Assembly: GCA_910578825.1 (NCBI GenBank)
Contig: CAJTSB010000023.1
Location: 1 to 42,514, forward strand
From: an uncultured Lachnospiraceae bacterium
GTDB lineage: Bacteria > Bacillota > Clostridia > Lachnospirales > Lachnospiraceae
Direction: 5' to 3'
Length of the DNA stretch: 42,514 nt
The notes beneath the pieces were generated by a model that had not been told where the DNA came from, made no database searches, and worked only from the letters and a program-made list of their open reading frames with translations. This document shows positions 18,001 to 27,200 of this stretch, one piece after another; positions within the stretch are counted from its first letter, which is position 1, and each line of letters opens with the position of its first letter. The position numbers and the translations under genes are program-made.

Positions 18001-19239
18001 TCCGCTGCTTTCAGGGAGAAGGCAGCTGCACTGATAGAAGCGGCTCAAAATTTGAAATATCTGATCTATTATTTTGACTTTGAAGGAAACAGTGACAGTG
18101 AGAAACGAAAGAGCAAAGCTGTTGGTCAGGAATCCCTATCGCTGTCCGGAAATGCGGAGGTTGTCTTTGACGAAGAGAGTCAGTCGCACGTTCTTTCCCT
18201 GGATGGTGTTTATGGAAGCTGTGTCAGATTGCCGCAGCAGCTTTTGGAGGGCGTTGCGCATTTTACCATCAGTATGTATGTAAAGCCGTCAGAAGATGGG
18301 GGAAGAATCTTTTCCTATGGCAGCAGCGAGAGAAGTTTTCTGGATATTTCCGGGGGTGTGCAAAGTCTTTCTTCGCGGCTCGTTAAAAGCGGCACTGCCA
18401 TTACAGCGGAAAAGACGTTTGAAAATTCCTGCGCGGATAAATGGTATGCTATTGCCCTGGAAGTTTCCCCGGATTCCATAAAATTATATCAGGATGGGGA
18501 ATTGCTTGCGGAAAATACAGAGGTGACCGTTTCAGCAAAAGATATTGGAGAAAATCTTTCGGTGATGCTGGGGCAGTCTTTCAGCATAGAGGATGATAAT
18601 CTGAAAGGATATTTGGACGATGTAAGGATATATCGGGGAGCGTACAAAGAGCAGTCTGCACAGACGGCAGGTCTGGACATGGAGAAACTTATTGAAAAGG
18701 CTCCGGTGAATGGGAATCCGATAAAACCTCCAGCGCCAATTTCTGCCACGGTAAAGAGTGTCTCGATAAATCCCCCAAAGGCAGTCATCGGCGTGGGAGA
18801 GACGTTACAGTTAAAGGCCGTTAAATCACCGAACAATGCAAAGACAACTTATCGCTGGAAATCTTCAAATTCTAAAATTGCCACGGTGTCCCAAAAGGGG
18901 AAAGTAGTGGCAAAGAAGAAAGGCAGGGCGACGATTACGGTAACTTCAGCCAATGGCAAAAAGGCAAGCTGCCGGATTACCGTCAAAAAGGCGCCGAAGA
19001 AGATTTCATTCCGACAGAAATCGCTTACATTGAAAAAGGGAAAGAAGGCAACGTTGAAAGTGAAACTTCCTGCGGGAACAGCCAGCCGGAAATTAACATT
19101 TACTTCGAGTAAAAAATCGGTGGCGTCCGTTTCCGTCAAAGGAAAGGTGACGGCAAAGAAAACAGGTATCGCCAAAATCACAGTGAAAACGTATAACAGG
19201 AAAAAAGCGAGTATCACAGTAAGGGTAAAAAAGAAATGA
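15052..19239 (+). CDS. Large secreted polysaccharide-lyase-like protein with LamG and Ig-like domains
   Basis: 1395 aa. A signal peptide (about 1-40, ending near VKAA) is followed by a LamG/concanavalin-like domain (about 45-265). A catalytic-type (alpha/alpha) toroid follows (about 290-735) with FWMN470QH472SFNVLG, TEGEHGGRNGS and MEMGR543DQGH547AYGNLGG, a pattern seen in alginate/glycosaminoglycan lyase-like proteins of Firmicutes. A beta-rich segment follows, then a second LamG domain (about 1003-1202). Two bacterial Ig-like (BIG2) repeats close the protein (about 1235-1315 and 1316-1395), Lys-rich and likely to bind the cell wall. No LPXTG anchor is present. It probably cleaves uronate-containing polysaccharide at the cell surface; the exact substrate cannot be read. 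RBS AAAGGAGCAGGG precedes the ATG. Confidence 0.82.
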   Translation: MEKRSRIRNMLSWLLCLCMACSALSFPMGGSLKQVKAAQADLPELLAHYPLLTDLKDVSGNGYDAEAVGNLRYNNGLTFPGNNDSSTNYAMLPQGMLDGKNTLTFSVWLKNRTGKGNYAAMSFCSPVESGDSPDYWLFVPSNPDGLFKNVFTNSVNVKEPFRTEVGVTAGDTTGLERQWAMYTMVLTADSISSYLNGELVGTAAKSRTTKDFGSDLLVYLGRSGYAKDKAFAGCMKDLHIYEGALTQAQIQAQYEAGRAAYDAENESTKHEPEGITDYIPQIRRETDVSSGLQHPGIGMSAEQLETMQRHVRAGDEPWLSGYGALIYNNPKSSLNPRLYFQADNDIFIHIPGPWAIEGYSNPGEFVSQRCQMDSLTAAHQALMWYITGNEQYRRNVFAILDNFGLVESAVDHTDFRFGDVVYNLCFAAEILRYTECESEELQWTQEDTDKLVGFMNIVHKFYDATWFWMNQHSFNVLGMMGESIFTNDAEMYGKAVERTLVNTEGEHGGRNGSVKYQIRKMTKNDLTGETLKEPNIQLMEMGRDQGHAYGNLGGLSELVASIYAQGTLVDPEDGTISTAENAVNPFEFQDDRLLAGASYLAKYHLGYEVTWIPADSGVSSSSPNGIYKSINGYPWKGNLSNYYGIVYNYYKYIAKADMNQEKYRYVADAYESIMPEGASGDFIALSTLMFTPEAAAADGIFRKKDFSGDTGTISQTEYFSALRRGSAQVMKEGDTAFVRADATGEGTEFAIHHFGYPKKGIVALKVRSNGDACIRLGCQEADHDPAAVFEVHDTNGAWQSVLYDLSESQNTAASMVYYTITGDATQVDMDYLEFDPAQTVPEIQEISHEGSVLSQTQKDGAVKEYVAVGADYQAQIVLAEETEGVVYDVLGLTQNAVIDRTKGSLHWKPGAELAGKEVTLHYLAKKNGAVSYDSRKVYVYDNVYGLLEECVRGVGSGAYEKVSAEQFQNAYKEALAEGKRSCESAAFREKAAALIEAAQNLKYLIYYFDFEGNSDSEKRKSKAVGQESLSLSGNAEVVFDEESQSHVLSLDGVYGSCVRLPQQLLEGVAHFTISMYVKPSEDGGRIFSYGSSERSFLDISGGVQSLSSRLVKSGTAITAEKTFENSCADKWYAIALEVSPDSIKLYQDGELLAENTEVTVSAKDIGENLSVMLGQSFSIEDDNLKGYLDDVRIYRGAYKEQSAQTAGLDMEKLIEKAPVNGNPIKPPAPISATVKSVSINPPKAVIGVGETLQLKAVKSPNNAKTTYRWKSSNSKIATVSQKGKVVAKKKGRATITVTSANGKKASCRITVKKAPKKISFRQKSLTLKKGKKATLKVKLPAGTASRKLTFTSSKKSVASVSVKGKVTAKKTGIAKITVKTYNRKKASITVRVKKK

Positions 19240-19255
19240 CGCGCATGATGCATAA

Positions 19256-19294
19256 GGAGGTGGGAATAGCTGCAGACAGCTATTTCCCACCTCC
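19256..19294. terminator. Long convergent hairpin between lyase and hybrid kinase genes
   Basis: A 17-bp stem with one bulged base: GGAGGTGGGAATAGCTG (19256-19272) against 19277-19294, with loop CAGA. It contains the stop codon of the minus-strand kinase gene. No clear T-run follows on either strand, so termination is plausible from stem strength and position but not canonical. Confidence 0.6.
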
Positions 19295-21520
19295 GTGCAT
19301 ATATAAATGATGTTTTTTCATAGTCTTGGTGATAGTTTCCAATAACAAAGTGACATCCATTGGTTTTGTCAGGTGCGCATCCATGCCGCTTTCAAGGGAC
19401 ATTCGTTTGTCGCTCTCAAAAGCGTTGGCAGACAGAGCAATGATTGGAATATTTGCAAGCAGAGGATTCTCCAGCTTGCGAATTTCTTCTGTTGCCTGAC
19501 GCCCATCCATGACCGGCATCTGAATATCCATCAGGATTAAATCAAAATCTCCGGGCTCTGAATTTGCCAGTTTCTCTACGGCAATACTGCCGTTTTCTGC
19601 AGTTTCTATGATAAATCCCAGCTCGCGCAGAATTTCCGTCTCTATATTCAGGTTAATCATATTGTCTTCCACAAGTAAAACTTTCAGATTGGTGAGATTT
19701 TCCACATTGTCTTCCAATGCAGAAGGCGATTCCTGTACACGCAGGCGCAGTGTAACCGTAAACGTACTTCCTTTGCCTGGCGCGCTGTCTACTTCTATTT
19801 GCCCGCCCATCATCGTAATGATGTTTTTGGCAATGGCAAGGCTTAATCCGGTGCCGTGGATGCCGCTGAACGTTGTGTTTTTTTCCCGTTCGAAGGGCTC
19901 GAAAAGATGTTTCATAAACTCATCGCTGATGCCGATTCCGTTGTCCTTCACACAAAATTGATAAACAATATAGTGGTGGGGGCGGGTTTCCAGCTCCCGG
20001 GCGCTTAATACAACATTGCCTCCGCGGTTCGTGTAGGTAACTGCATTGTGTGCAAGATACAGTAGAACCTGGCGCAGCCTGTCAGGATCGCTGTAAACAT
20101 CCGGATGCACAAGGTTCGGATAATCCAGAGTGAAGGTAATGTCTTTGTCTTTGGCCTGCTCCTGCAGGGACTTATGTACGCTCTGGATAATCTCGGACAA
20201 ATTGCATTCATCCTCAGTAATATTCATGTCGTTTGATTCGCTCCATGAAATCTCCAGCACCTTCTCTATGAGATCCAGGAGCTGGCCGCCGGCTGTTTCA
20301 ATTCTTTTGAGATAAGCAAGGGTGGCGTCGTTGTCCGTTGTCTTTTGTTTGGCAAGCGCGGTAAAACCGAAAATAGCATTTAAAGGCGTGCGCAAATCAT
20401 GGGACATATTGGAGAGGAACGTATTCTTGGCAATGATTGCCAGATTGGCCTTGTTCAGGGCGTCTTCCAACAATTGTTTCTGTTCCATTTCACGGCGGAC
20501 TTCCACGTCTACACGGCGGTAGCCCATGACAATCTGTGTGACTTTGTCAATTTTCCCGACGTTTACAATGCGCAGCTGCAGGTATTGCAGCTCTTCGTTT
20601 TGAATGACGCGGTAATTGACATAATATGTTTTTTTCTCGGATAATTTTCCACGGATATAATCTGCATTTGTAAGCCGGGAAACCATCGCGCGGTCTTCCG
20701 GGTGAACCCAGGTATTCACATAGTCGGCGACATACCAGCTAAAACTCTCGATATGGTATCTGTTGTCAAACTGGTGTTTCGTTCTGGCGCTTAACCGGTA
20801 GGGAAAAATCTTGTCGCTGTCCAAATCGGCATAGAGAATGGATTCATAGTTGATGCTGAGTCCTTCAATAACTTCTAAACGCCGTAAATGCTCCTGGTGG
20901 ATTAATTTCTTTTCCTTATCGTATGCATCAATGAGGCTTTGCATTTTCTTTTCTTTTTTGTCAATCAGGGCGGCGCGTTCAATCAGGTACTGGTTCTTTT
21001 TGGCTGTTGCATCCGTGAGGAAAACATAAAAAATGCCGCCAAGCCCCTCGACTTCCAGATAATGTCCGAAGTCTTCAATCCAGCAGATCGAGCCGTCTTT
21101 GCGAATAGAGCGGTATTCCACATAGTCCAGATCATACTGGCTGTCAGTAATCTGCTTGCGAATGCTTTCTTCCACTGCATCCAGGTCATAGGGGTGTACG
21201 ATGCCCTTAAAGGAGTTACCCGTAAGTTCCTTGAACTCTTTGAGCGTGTCACAGCGAAAAATTCGCAGAATAGCCTTGTTGGCATAGATAATTTCCTCAT
21301 CACCGTCTGCGTGGTAGATTAGAAAACCACCGGGCATTTCATCCATGAATTTTATAATTTCATGAGCCCTGCGGATATCCGAGGAAGTCAGTGGAAACGG
21401 CGTGTCTGGTTGTTCGTCCTCTTTGCTCGTAAAGTCAATATTCATGGAAGCGTTCTCCGGGATTTCCAACAGAGTCAGCACATATTCAATTAAGTTGTGG
21501 TCCAATAACGTTTCATTCAT
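19280..21520 (-). CDS. Hybrid sensor histidine kinase (PAS, kinase, receiver)
   Basis: 746 aa, with no membrane helix visible. A PAS domain spans about 50-175 (MPGGFLIYHADGDEEIIYANKAILRIF ... RKDGSICWIEDFG). A second, weaker PAS-like segment lies at about 220-335. The dimerisation helix carries phosphoacceptor H374 in FLSNMSHDLRTPLNAIFGF. The ATPase has the N box (YLAHNAVTYT), G1 (KDNGIGI) and G2 (GTGLSLAIAK). The C-terminal receiver has phosphoacceptor D665 in LILMDIQMPVMDG and ends with a Lys-Pro pair. All catalytic motifs are intact, in contrast to the pseudokinase at 6135. No output regulator adjoins it, so the signal leaves through an unlinked phosphotransfer partner. The ligand of the PAS is unknown. 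Confidence 0.93.
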   Translation of the reverse strand: MNETLLDHNLIEYVLTLLEIPENASMNIDFTSKEDEQPDTPFPLTSSDIRRAHEIIKFMDEMPGGFLIYHADGDEEIIYANKAILRIFRCDTLKEFKELTGNSFKGIVHPYDLDAVEESIRKQITDSQYDLDYVEYRSIRKDGSICWIEDFGHYLEVEGLGGIFYVFLTDATAKKNQYLIERAALIDKKEKKMQSLIDAYDKEKKLIHQEHLRRLEVIEGLSINYESILYADLDSDKIFPYRLSARTKHQFDNRYHIESFSWYVADYVNTWVHPEDRAMVSRLTNADYIRGKLSEKKTYYVNYRVIQNEELQYLQLRIVNVGKIDKVTQIVMGYRRVDVEVRREMEQKQLLEDALNKANLAIIAKNTFLSNMSHDLRTPLNAIFGFTALAKQKTTDNDATLAYLKRIETAGGQLLDLIEKVLEISWSESNDMNITEDECNLSEIIQSVHKSLQEQAKDKDITFTLDYPNLVHPDVYSDPDRLRQVLLYLAHNAVTYTNRGGNVVLSARELETRPHHYIVYQFCVKDNGIGISDEFMKHLFEPFEREKNTTFSGIHGTGLSLAIAKNIITMMGGQIEVDSAPGKGSTFTVTLRLRVQESPSALEDNVENLTNLKVLLVEDNMINLNIETEILRELGFIIETAENGSIAVEKLANSEPGDFDLILMDIQMPVMDGRQATEEIRKLENPLLANIPIIALSANAFESDKRMSLESGMDAHLTKPMDVTLLLETITKTMKKHHLYMHGGGK

Positions 21521-21550
21521 GATATCATCCCTCTGAGTTCTTTTTAGATA

Positions 21551-21579
21551 ATTTTACCATAAATTGGCTGTCCTGTCAT
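21551..21579 (-). promoter_or_regulatory. Promoter of the hybrid kinase gene
   Basis: Read on the minus strand: ATGACA (21574-21579), 17 nt, TAAAAT (21551-21556), with the TGG extension just before the -10. It lies about 30 nt before the ATG and about 50 bp from the edge of the large palindrome. Confidence 0.6.
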
Positions 21580-21605
21580 GGGTTTCTGCAATATTATTCT
21601 AAAAA

Positions 21606-21643
21606 TGTGACATACAGTCTGTTTGTGACATACAGCCTGTTTG
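21606..21643. repeat. Two tandem copies of an 18-bp repeat at the palindrome edge
   Basis: TGTGACATACAGTCTGTTTG at 21606-21625 recurs at 21624-21643 with one change (T to C), an 18-bp period. A partial third copy (TGTTACATCCAGG) follows from 21642. The second copy leads into the left terminus of the large palindrome; its CAGCCTGTTTG is part of the 18-bp terminal arm. The right end has one copy only. Confidence 0.75.
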
Positions 21644-22315
21644 TTACATCCAGGCACTGTTTCATAAAACTTTTGCAATGCTGCCATGAAAATTCTTATG
21701 GGAAATAGAAATATTTCCTTTGGCTTTTCCACCTATGCTGCATGAAAAGAAAACATTCGGTGAATTTCGTGCGCCCCTTGCCTCCGGGGAATGGACGAAA
21801 TGTGTTCCGCCCAACTTCGCTGTCTGAGGTTTTTCTTACTGCCGCAGTAGCATCATGGGCAGAGACTGTTTTTCCTCACGGACAGCCCTTCCGGTTTTCC
21901 TAACGGCGGGAACAAGGATTTGCGATAAAGGCGCGCCTCTGAAACTCGGGACAGCCTCCGGTGGTTATGAAAAGCCTATATTTGCCCCATAGGGCTGTCC
22001 CTCAAACAGCTCACCCGGCGCGCCTATAGAATCCTTTTATCCCACCGGTAAGGAAAACATACGGAAGGGTTTCCTATCCCGGAAAAACAGTTTCCGCCAC
22101 GATACCTTGCAGCAGTAAGAAAAGCCGAGTTTGAATTGGGCGGAATTAATCATATCCGTACATCCCCGGGGTTAGGGGCGCTAGAAATTCTATCCGGGTT
22201 TTCTTCATGCAGCATAGTGGGAAAAGCTTTGAAAACATCGGATTCCCATAAGAAGTTTCACAGACAGCTTTTAATATGTCCTTTGAAACAGAGATATGAT
22301 GTAACAAACAGGCTG
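21633..22315. repeat. Giant imperfect palindrome (about 680 bp), unknown element or structured RNA
   Basis: This gene-free region is self-complementary end to end. Matching blocks in order, left arm with right arm: 21633-21650/22298-22315 (18 bp perfect), 21657-21664/22284-22291, 21693-21703/22244-22254 (11 perfect), 21723-21730/22220-22227, 21733-21746/22204-22217 (14 perfect), 21749-21754/22198-22203, 21762-21778/22174-22190 (15 of 17), 21805-21814/22136-22145, 21831-21842/22112-22123 (12 perfect), 21865-21875/22081-22091 (11 perfect), 21886-21893/22062-22069, 21894-21900/22052-22058, 21930-21937/22017-22024, 21948-21956/21993-22001. The apex loop is 21957-21992. Block order and spacing are kept, so the whole could fold as one bulged hairpin. 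No credible reading frame exists inside. It could be a MITE-like element or a large noncoding RNA; I cannot name a family. Confidence 0.85.
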
Positions 22316-22365
22316 AAATGTTTCTAATTTTGGATGAGATTGGCAAAAGATATCATACAACAGTA

Positions 22366-22394
22366 TTGACAGCATACAACGTGCGTGGTATGAT
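22366..22394 (+). promoter_or_regulatory. Sigma-A promoter of ilvD
   Basis: TTGACA (22366-22371), 17 nt, TATGAT (22389-22394), nearly consensus. The leader is about 20 nt, with GGAG at 22407-22410, so there is no room for a T-box or leader peptide. An earlier ATG (22413) hits a stop after two codons. Confidence 0.85.
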
Positions 22395-22420
22395 GAAAAT
22401 AAAAAAGGAGAGATGAGAAG

Positions 22421-24088
22421 ATGAGAAGTGACAATGTAAAAAAAGGAATGCAGCAGGCGCCGCACCGTTCCCTGTTCAATGCGCTTGGATTCACAAAGGA
22501 GGAGATGGAGAAACCTCTGGTAGGAATCGTAAGTTCCTATAATGAGATTGTGCCGGGGCATATGAACCTGGATAAGATTGTAAATGCTGTAAAGATGGGG
22601 GTTGCAGAGGCAGGTGGAGTTCCGGTGGTATTTCCGGCGATTGCAGTCTGTGACGGAATTGCCATGGGGCATACCGGAATGAAGTATTCGCTGGTAACCA
22701 GAGATTTGATTGCAGATTCTACAGAGTGTATGGCGCTGGCGCATCAGTTTGATGCACTGGTAATGGTGCCGAACTGTGATAAGAATGTGCCGGGTCTTCT
22801 GATGGCGGCGGCAAGGGTCAATGTGCCGACGGTATTTGTTTCCGGCGGTCCCATGCTTGCAGGGCATGTGAAAGGAAGAAAGACCAGCCTGTCTTCCATG
22901 TTTGAGGCAGTCGGTTCCTACGCGGCAGGTACAATGTCTGAGGAGGATGTCTGTGAGTTTGAGCAGAAGGCATGCCCTACCTGCGGTTCCTGCTCCGGCA
23001 TGTACACCGCAAACTCCATGAACTGTCTGACGGAGGCATTGGGTATGGGGCTTCAGGGAAATGGCACGATTCCGGCTGTCTATTCCGACCGTTTGCGTCT
23101 TGCCAAACACGCAGGTATGGCAGTGATGGAAATGCTGCGCAAGGATATTCGTCCCAGGGATATCATGACGAAGGAGGCGGTTTTGAATGCATTGACCGTA
23201 GATATGGCTCTGGGATGCTCTACCAACAGTATGCTGCATCTGCCGGCAATCGCACATGAGATCGGATTTGACTTTGACATCGGATTTGCCAATGAAATCA
23301 GTGAGAAGACGCCGAATCTCTGCCATCTTGCACCGGCAGGGCCCACTTATATGGAAGATCTGAATGAGGCAGGCGGCGTATATGCAGTCATGAACGAGCT
23401 TGCAGAGCTGAACCTGCTGAACCTGGATTGCATGACGGTAACCGGAAACACAATAGGAGAGAATATTAAGGGATGTGCCAATAAGGATCCTGAGGTTATC
23501 CGTCCTCTTGATAATCCATACAGCGCTACCGGCGGACTTGCCGTATTAAAAGGAAACCTTGCGCCGGAGGGCAGCGTGGTAAAACGTTCCGCAGTCGCAC
23601 CGGAAATGATGGTACATGAAGGTCCGGCGCGCGTATTTGACTGTGAAGAGGATGCTATTGAGGCAATCAAGGGCGGAAAGATTGTTGCAGGCGACGTAGT
23701 CGTTATCCGTTATGAGGGTCCCAAAGGCGGTCCGGGTATGCGTGAAATGCTGAACCCGACGTCTGCAATCGCAGGCATGGGGCTTGGCTCTACGGTAGCC
23801 TTGATTACAGACGGACGTTTCTCAGGAGCCAGCCGCGGGGCTTCCATCGGCCATGTCTCCCCCGAGGCAGCAGTGGGAGGAACAATTGCTCTGGTGGAGG
23901 AAGGCGACACCATCAAAATCAATATTCCTGAAATGAAACTGGAACTCGATGTGTCCGAGGAAACGCTTGCAAAGAGGCGGGCGGACTGGACGCCGAGAGA
24001 GCCGAAAGTGACGGAAGGATATCTGGCGCGTTATGCGCAGATGGTAACCTCAGGCGCGCGAGGCGCGGTTATGAAAAGGGAATTGTAA
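22421..24088 (+). CDS. ilvD: Dihydroxy-acid dehydratase
   Basis: A 555-aa cytoplasmic Fe-S enzyme. It dehydrates 2,3-dihydroxy-isovalerate or -methylvalerate to the 2-oxo acid precursors of valine, leucine and isoleucine. Cluster-binding cysteines lie in NCDKNVPG and in ACPTCGSCSGMYTANSM. The conserved C-terminal run DGRFSGASRG is present. Length is normal for the family. No other ilv or leu gene is nearby, so it stands alone behind its own promoter. The large palindrome ends about 50 bp before the -35 box and could influence expression. The azlCD exporter for branched-chain amino acids lies 8 kb downstream, which is probably coincidence. Confidence 0.97.
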   Translation: MRSDNVKKGMQQAPHRSLFNALGFTKEEMEKPLVGIVSSYNEIVPGHMNLDKIVNAVKMGVAEAGGVPVVFPAIAVCDGIAMGHTGMKYSLVTRDLIADSTECMALAHQFDALVMVPNCDKNVPGLLMAAARVNVPTVFVSGGPMLAGHVKGRKTSLSSMFEAVGSYAAGTMSEEDVCEFEQKACPTCGSCSGMYTANSMNCLTEALGMGLQGNGTIPAVYSDRLRLAKHAGMAVMEMLRKDIRPRDIMTKEAVLNALTVDMALGCSTNSMLHLPAIAHEIGFDFDIGFANEISEKTPNLCHLAPAGPTYMEDLNEAGGVYAVMNELAELNLLNLDCMTVTGNTIGENIKGCANKDPEVIRPLDNPYSATGGLAVLKGNLAPEGSVVKRSAVAPEMMVHEGPARVFDCEEDAIEAIKGGKIVAGDVVVIRYEGPKGGPGMREMLNPTSAIAGMGLGSTVALITDGRFSGASRGASIGHVSPEAAVGGTIALVEEGDTIKINIPEMKLELDVSEETLAKRRADWTPREPKVTEGYLARYAQMVTSGARGAVMKREL

Positions 24089-24240
24089 TCCCGTCTTGAC
24101 GAAATGATTTTTTCCATGTTATTCTAATATTCCAGAAAATGTTATCTGGCGCAACGAATTTAAAATAATTGACATTTTCACATAAAATTAATTTTCGTTG
24201 TACCAGGCATGAAGTAGGGATGAAAGGATGGAAAAGATCT

Positions 24241-27200
24241 ATGAAGCTGAAAAGAACGGCAAGTTTTCTAATGGCAATGTTTTTAGCGCTGCCGGCAGGT
24301 TTATGTGGTGTGACAGATTCGACATACGCTGCTGGCAGGGAAAACATTGCCATTGCTGCATCTGCAGAAGAAGAGGGGAAAGACGGGTATTACTATGAGC
24401 AGCTTCCGGACGAGGCAAAAGGCTTATATGATGCAATGTACAATATGTACGAACAGGGGATATTAAAGACGGGAACAGGGGATTATGACCTTGTTGCCAA
24501 TGGTCATGTAACGCAGGAACAGCTTGAGGGATATGCGAATGGAAATATGACGCTGCTTTCTTATATGGGAGCGGCAAGGGATGCTTTTTATGCGGATTAT
24601 CCGGAAATTTTTTATGTGGATTTCTCGTTGCTTACACTGCGTGTTACACAGGCGGCAGGGAAGTATTGCGCTTATCTTGGACCGGGAAGGAAGGATAATT
24701 ACTATGTGAGTGGTTTTACCGGTAAAGATGACGTTGAGGCGGCGCTTGCAGAGTATAACGGCAGGATGGATGAAATATTAAGTGGTGCAGAGAAACTGAC
24801 TCCGGATGATGGGAAAACCATCGAGGAGAAGAAGATTAAGTATGTCCATGATGAGATTATCTTTCATACATCCTACCGTCTGGAAAATAGCTGTACAAAA
24901 GGAAATGCAGGGCATATCCGGACCGTTTACGGCGCGCTGGTGAAGGGCGAGAGCCTTTGCGAGGGATACGCAAGGGCAGTAAAGGCGGTGTTGGATAAAA
25001 TGGAGATCCCCTGTGTCCTGGTACAGGGAGGATATCAGAGCAAAGAGGACAACATGGAACCGCATATGTGGAATTATGTGCAGGTCGGCGATGAATGGTA
25101 TGGACTGGATGCCACGATGGATGACCCGCAGTCGCCGCTTCCAGGTGAAAACGGAGCGGATGGACAGGAGCGGTCCGACTATCTCATCGTAGGCGGCGAC
25201 GTTATGGACAGGCGGCATGTACCGGACGGCGTCATGTCGGAGGCCAATTTTGAGTTTGCCTATCCCAAAATTACGGGTCAGGGGCTGATGTTTAATGAAG
25301 TATTTAACGATAATGGTTTGAAAGTGGAGTACAATGAGGGCGCAGTTAGCGGCGGCGTACAGGCCGGAGCCTATAAAGTAAGCTACAACGGTATGGGCGC
25401 GGCAAAGGCAAGGGAAAACGGAAAGTATATGCTGATGAAGGAAACGAAGTATTATCCGAATACAAACCGCTGGGTGTATGGAAGATGGGCATATATTTTG
25501 CCAGACGTATATCCGTCAATGAAAGATAGTGATAAAGAAGTGGAACTAATCGTTGCCGGTTCGGAGTATGTGGAATTTGCCATCACCACTAAGGCGCCGG
25601 GCAATTATATTACGGATGAGGGAGGAAGTCTGGAAAATCTCAGTTTCCGTGGGGATCCACTGTTGTTCGATGCATATACAGAGGTATTGTATAATCCCAG
25701 CGGTACTTATACGCCGCCGCCTTATGTGAGGAAAGCGACGCCATCTAACACAGGCAGGATTAAAATCGGGCAGACGCACCACATTACGCTTAAGTATGAT
25801 GAGAACTTAAAACTGGCAGAGGGAGCAACGGAAGCAGGAATCCATGTTTCTGTCCTTCGGCTGGATGTTACGGCTTTGGAGCATTGTAAAGTTGAGAATG
25901 TTAAATGGAATGGCACAGATACCATGGAGTTTGATTTTACTCCCAGTAAAATGTGGCTGGATGATTCCATAGATTATGTTTTTGAGGCGACGGGACTTAT
26001 TGGAGTGGATAGCGAAAAGGCTCCCAAGAGCATCAGCTATACGGCAGCTTATCCAAAAGCATCCTGTGCGTACCGTTCACAGGGTTATTTTCTGAATCTG
26101 TTTGGAAGACCTCAGCTTCTGGAGGATTCTGACCTTTCTAAGAAAGATCTGGAAGAATGGAAAACAGAGAGCGGGGAGGGAGTTACCCCGGATATGGTGA
26201 CGGGGCTTACACTTGTGACGACGTCACCTTCCCATGCTCAGACCGATACGATGAATGATTTGATAGAGGATACATTTCCGCAGGATAAGATGCTTAAGAG
26301 CGAGACTTATAACATCAACTTTCTTGTCTGTAACCAGAATATCGTCTCTCTGGGTACCTCCATCCGGCTGTCTATTGGATTTCCGAAAGGATATGGACCA
26401 GATGATGAGGGTGTTACTTTTAAGGCGTACCATTTTAAGAAGGATAAATATGGGGAAATTTTGTATGTAGAAGAAGTGCCTTGTGTGATTACGCGCTATG
26501 GGCTGGTGATTACCTGTAAATCCTTCAGTCCGTTTGCGGTTGTGGCAGTGGAGGATGATGGAACGAATGTGGAAGCGGACAAATCCATTATGCTCTCGAA
26601 TTCCAGGGGTGGTGAGATTACCGGTGCAGAAGGCATACTTACCCTGAAAGCAGGAGAGAGCAGGACACTGAAGATAGAGGCAGAACAGGGATATGTTATC
26701 GATTCCCTTGTAATAGGCGGAAAATACCAGACAATTACAGATGCTAAGTCTATGACTGTAAATGCTGCGTACAGTAATCTGTCCGATGGCGATATTATTG
26801 AGGCACAGTTTGTAGCTGAGAGTGTCCGGCAGAAGGAGGAGAGCCGTGGAGAATCCGTTGTAAATCCCAAACCGGCTCCTGCGAAAGTCAGTCTGGATAA
26901 ATCCTCCCTGGAAGTTACGGAGAAGGCTGGCTTTGAAATTACATCTGAACTTACAGGTTCCGCTGAAAACGTGACATACCAGTGGTATAAAGACGGCGTT
27001 TTGCTGCCAGGCAGAAAAAGCGCGAATCTGAAGGTGGAATCCGCTGATACAGAGGATTCCGGGAACTATACAATAGTGGTTACAACGGCTGCCGGGGCGG
27101 CCAGCACGGACGCTGAGAGCGCAGCCTGCCAGGTAACGGTCAAAGCAAAGCAGACGCAGGTTCCGGATCCGGAGCCGGAACCAAATCTCGCAAAAGTAAC

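Noticed and set aside
21606..21654. CRISPR-like direct repeats
   Set aside because: The copies abut with an 18-bp period and no spacers, and there are only two full copies and no cas genes.
21633..22315. Insertion sequence with transposase
   Set aside because: The terminal inverted repeats resemble one, but there is no coding sequence inside and no obvious target duplication at the edges, so only a non-autonomous element remains possible.
22136..22327. 63-codon frame inside the giant palindrome
   Set aside because: No ribosome site, no protein-like composition, and it crosses several of the complementary blocks, which already explain the sequence.
22316..22420. T-box or leader-peptide attenuator before ilvD
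   Set aside because: The consensus promoter leaves only about 20 nt of leader, with no T-box sequence in it.
22271..23326. Long open frame (351 codons) on the minus strand opposite ilvD
   Set aside because: It lies inside the strongly supported ilvD gene, has no ribosome site, and its translation (many His, Cys, Arg) is typical of an antisense shadow.
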